NCBI GenBank assembly: GCA_903970515.1
Contig: CAJCJA010000042.1
Coordinates: forward strand, 1-45,025
Direction of reading: 5' to 3'
DNA: 45,025 nt
Source of the DNA: Candidatus Saccharibacteria bacterium CG_4_10_14_0_2_um_filter_52_9
Lineage (GTDB): Bacteria; Actinomycetota; Acidimicrobiia; Acidimicrobiales; RAAP-2
A program made the translations under genes and the position numbers. The notes beneath the pieces were generated by a model. It had not been told where the DNA came from and did no database searches. It worked only from the letters and a program-made list of their open reading frames with translations. Below, in pieces: positions 44,481-45,025 of the stretch (position 1 is its first letter; every line of letters starts with the position of its first letter).

Positions 44481-45025
44481 ATGGCTGCAATGGAGTATCG
44501 CCGACTCGGTCGCTCGGGATTACGCGTGAGCGTGTTGTCGTTCGGTAGTTGGGTAACGTTCGCCAACAACGACCAACTCGCAACCGCGAAGCAGGCGGCG
44601 GAGTGTCTAAGCGCCGCCAAGGACGCGGGTGTCAACTTCTTCGATAATGCGGAGGGCTACTCCGCGGGCGAGTCCGAGCGAGTCATGGGCGCCGCATTTC
44701 GAGAACTCGGTTGGAAGCGCCACGAATACGTGGTGTCCACCAAGTTGTTCTGGGGCCTCTACGACGTGCCCAACATGAAGAACACCCTCAATCGAAAGTA
44801 CCTCTCCCAGGCGATTGACGGCTCGCTCGAACGATTTGGACTGGATTTCGTGGATCTAGTGTTCTGTCACCGCCCCGACGCAAGGACGCCGATCGAAGAG
44901 ACGGTTTGGGCAATGAGTGACATGATCGCGCAAGGAAAGGCCCTCTACTGGGGAACGTCCGAATGGAGCGCCGACGAGATTCGCGCCGCCTACGACATCG
45001 CCGATCGCCACCACTTGCACAAGCC
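44481..45025 (+). CDS. Aldo/keto reductase, Kv-beta type, cut by window edge
   Basis: The first 181 residues are visible. It starts [17 protein letters not shown] with an AAGGAG ribosome-binding site. The tetrad is in place: Asp and Tyr in [12 protein letters not shown], Lys in STKLFWG and His in VFCHRPD. The [16 protein letters not shown] segment matches voltage-gated potassium-channel beta-subunit-like reductases. The C-terminus lies outside the window. It differs from the reductase at 36486, so it is not a recent copy. Confidence 0.93.
   Translation, partial: MAAMEYRRLGRSGLRVSVLSFGSWVTFANNDQLATAKQAAECLSAAKDAGVNFFDNAEGYSAGESERVMGAAFRELGWKRHEYVVSTKLFWGLYDVPNMKNTLNRKYLSQAIDGSLERFGLDFVDLVFCHRPDARTPIEETVWAMSDMIAQGKALYWGTSEWSADEIRAAYDIADRHHLHK

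Overview
The window looks like a stretch of ordinary chromosome from a high-GC actinobacterium, most likely of the Acidimicrobiia type. The evidence is the frequent GTG and TTG starts, tight 4-nt gene overlaps, a SUF operon of the sufB/sufD/Rieske/sufC/sufS/sufU type, a short MutY without a NUDIX domain, an LCP cell-wall ligase, a RipA-like NlpC/P60 enzyme, the long actinobacterial form of LeuA, a DUF6941 protein, and candidate leaderless promoters. The lineage is inferred from gene content, not from a marker gene. I see no transposase, integrase, phage gene, CRISPR array, rRNA or tRNA. No stretch longer than about 225 bases lacks a gene.

Layout. 1-6.1 kb: the dihydrolipoamide acyltransferase gene (E2, cut by the left edge) follows lpd, then rnhA behind an Rrf2 regulator, thiE, an alpha/beta hydrolase that lacks its nucleophile serine, and an acyl-CoA dehydrogenase. 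6.2-15.8 kb: an iron-sulfur assembly region split into two blocks. A + strand block holds sufC1-sufS-sufU. A - strand block holds sufB, a small cysteine-containing protein, and sufD-Rieske-sufC2. A crotonase gene and an LCP gene lie among them. 16-21 kb: an oligopeptidase B-like peptidase, a two-TM protein, a flavin reductase-like protein, an epoxide-hydrolase-like protein and mutY. 21-26 kb: a MaoC hydratase, an acyl-CoA dehydrogenase with a long N-terminal extension and a CitE-type lyase. Together these fit the lower part of the ethylmalonyl-CoA pathway, with a Ni/Co permease between them. 26-30.7 kb: an NlpC/P60 endopeptidase, a divergent Lgt-like protein, a protein with a MazF/PemK-like C-terminus, and another acyl-CoA dehydrogenase. 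30.7-35.3 kb: leuB-ilvE on the - strand and greA-leuC-leuD on the + strand. 35.3-38.9 kb: a histone-deacetylase-family enzyme, an aldo/keto reductase, a DoxX-like protein and a small protein with a strong ribosome-binding site. 38.9-42.4 kb: a sphingosine-1-phosphate-lyase-like PLP enzyme overlapping an FGGY sugar kinase, facing a two-repeat SWEET/PQ-loop transporter. 42.4-45 kb: leuA with a leucine leader peptide and attenuator-like terminator, then a small membrane protein and an aldo/keto reductase cut by the right edge.

How they work together: leuA, leuB, leuC, leuD and ilvE give all the leucine-specific steps, but in three separate transcription units. Only leuA shows an attenuator. The SUF genes supply clusters needed in the same window by LeuC, MutY and the Rieske protein. 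The most promising undescribed unit is the PLP lyase + FGGY kinase + SWEET group, which reads like uptake, phosphorylation and cleavage of an unknown small molecule. Also notable are the duplicated sufC with the small cysteine protein, and the leaderless leader peptide of leuA. Six of nine convergent gene pairs overlap at their 3' ends, four of them by sharing the same four bases for both stop codons.
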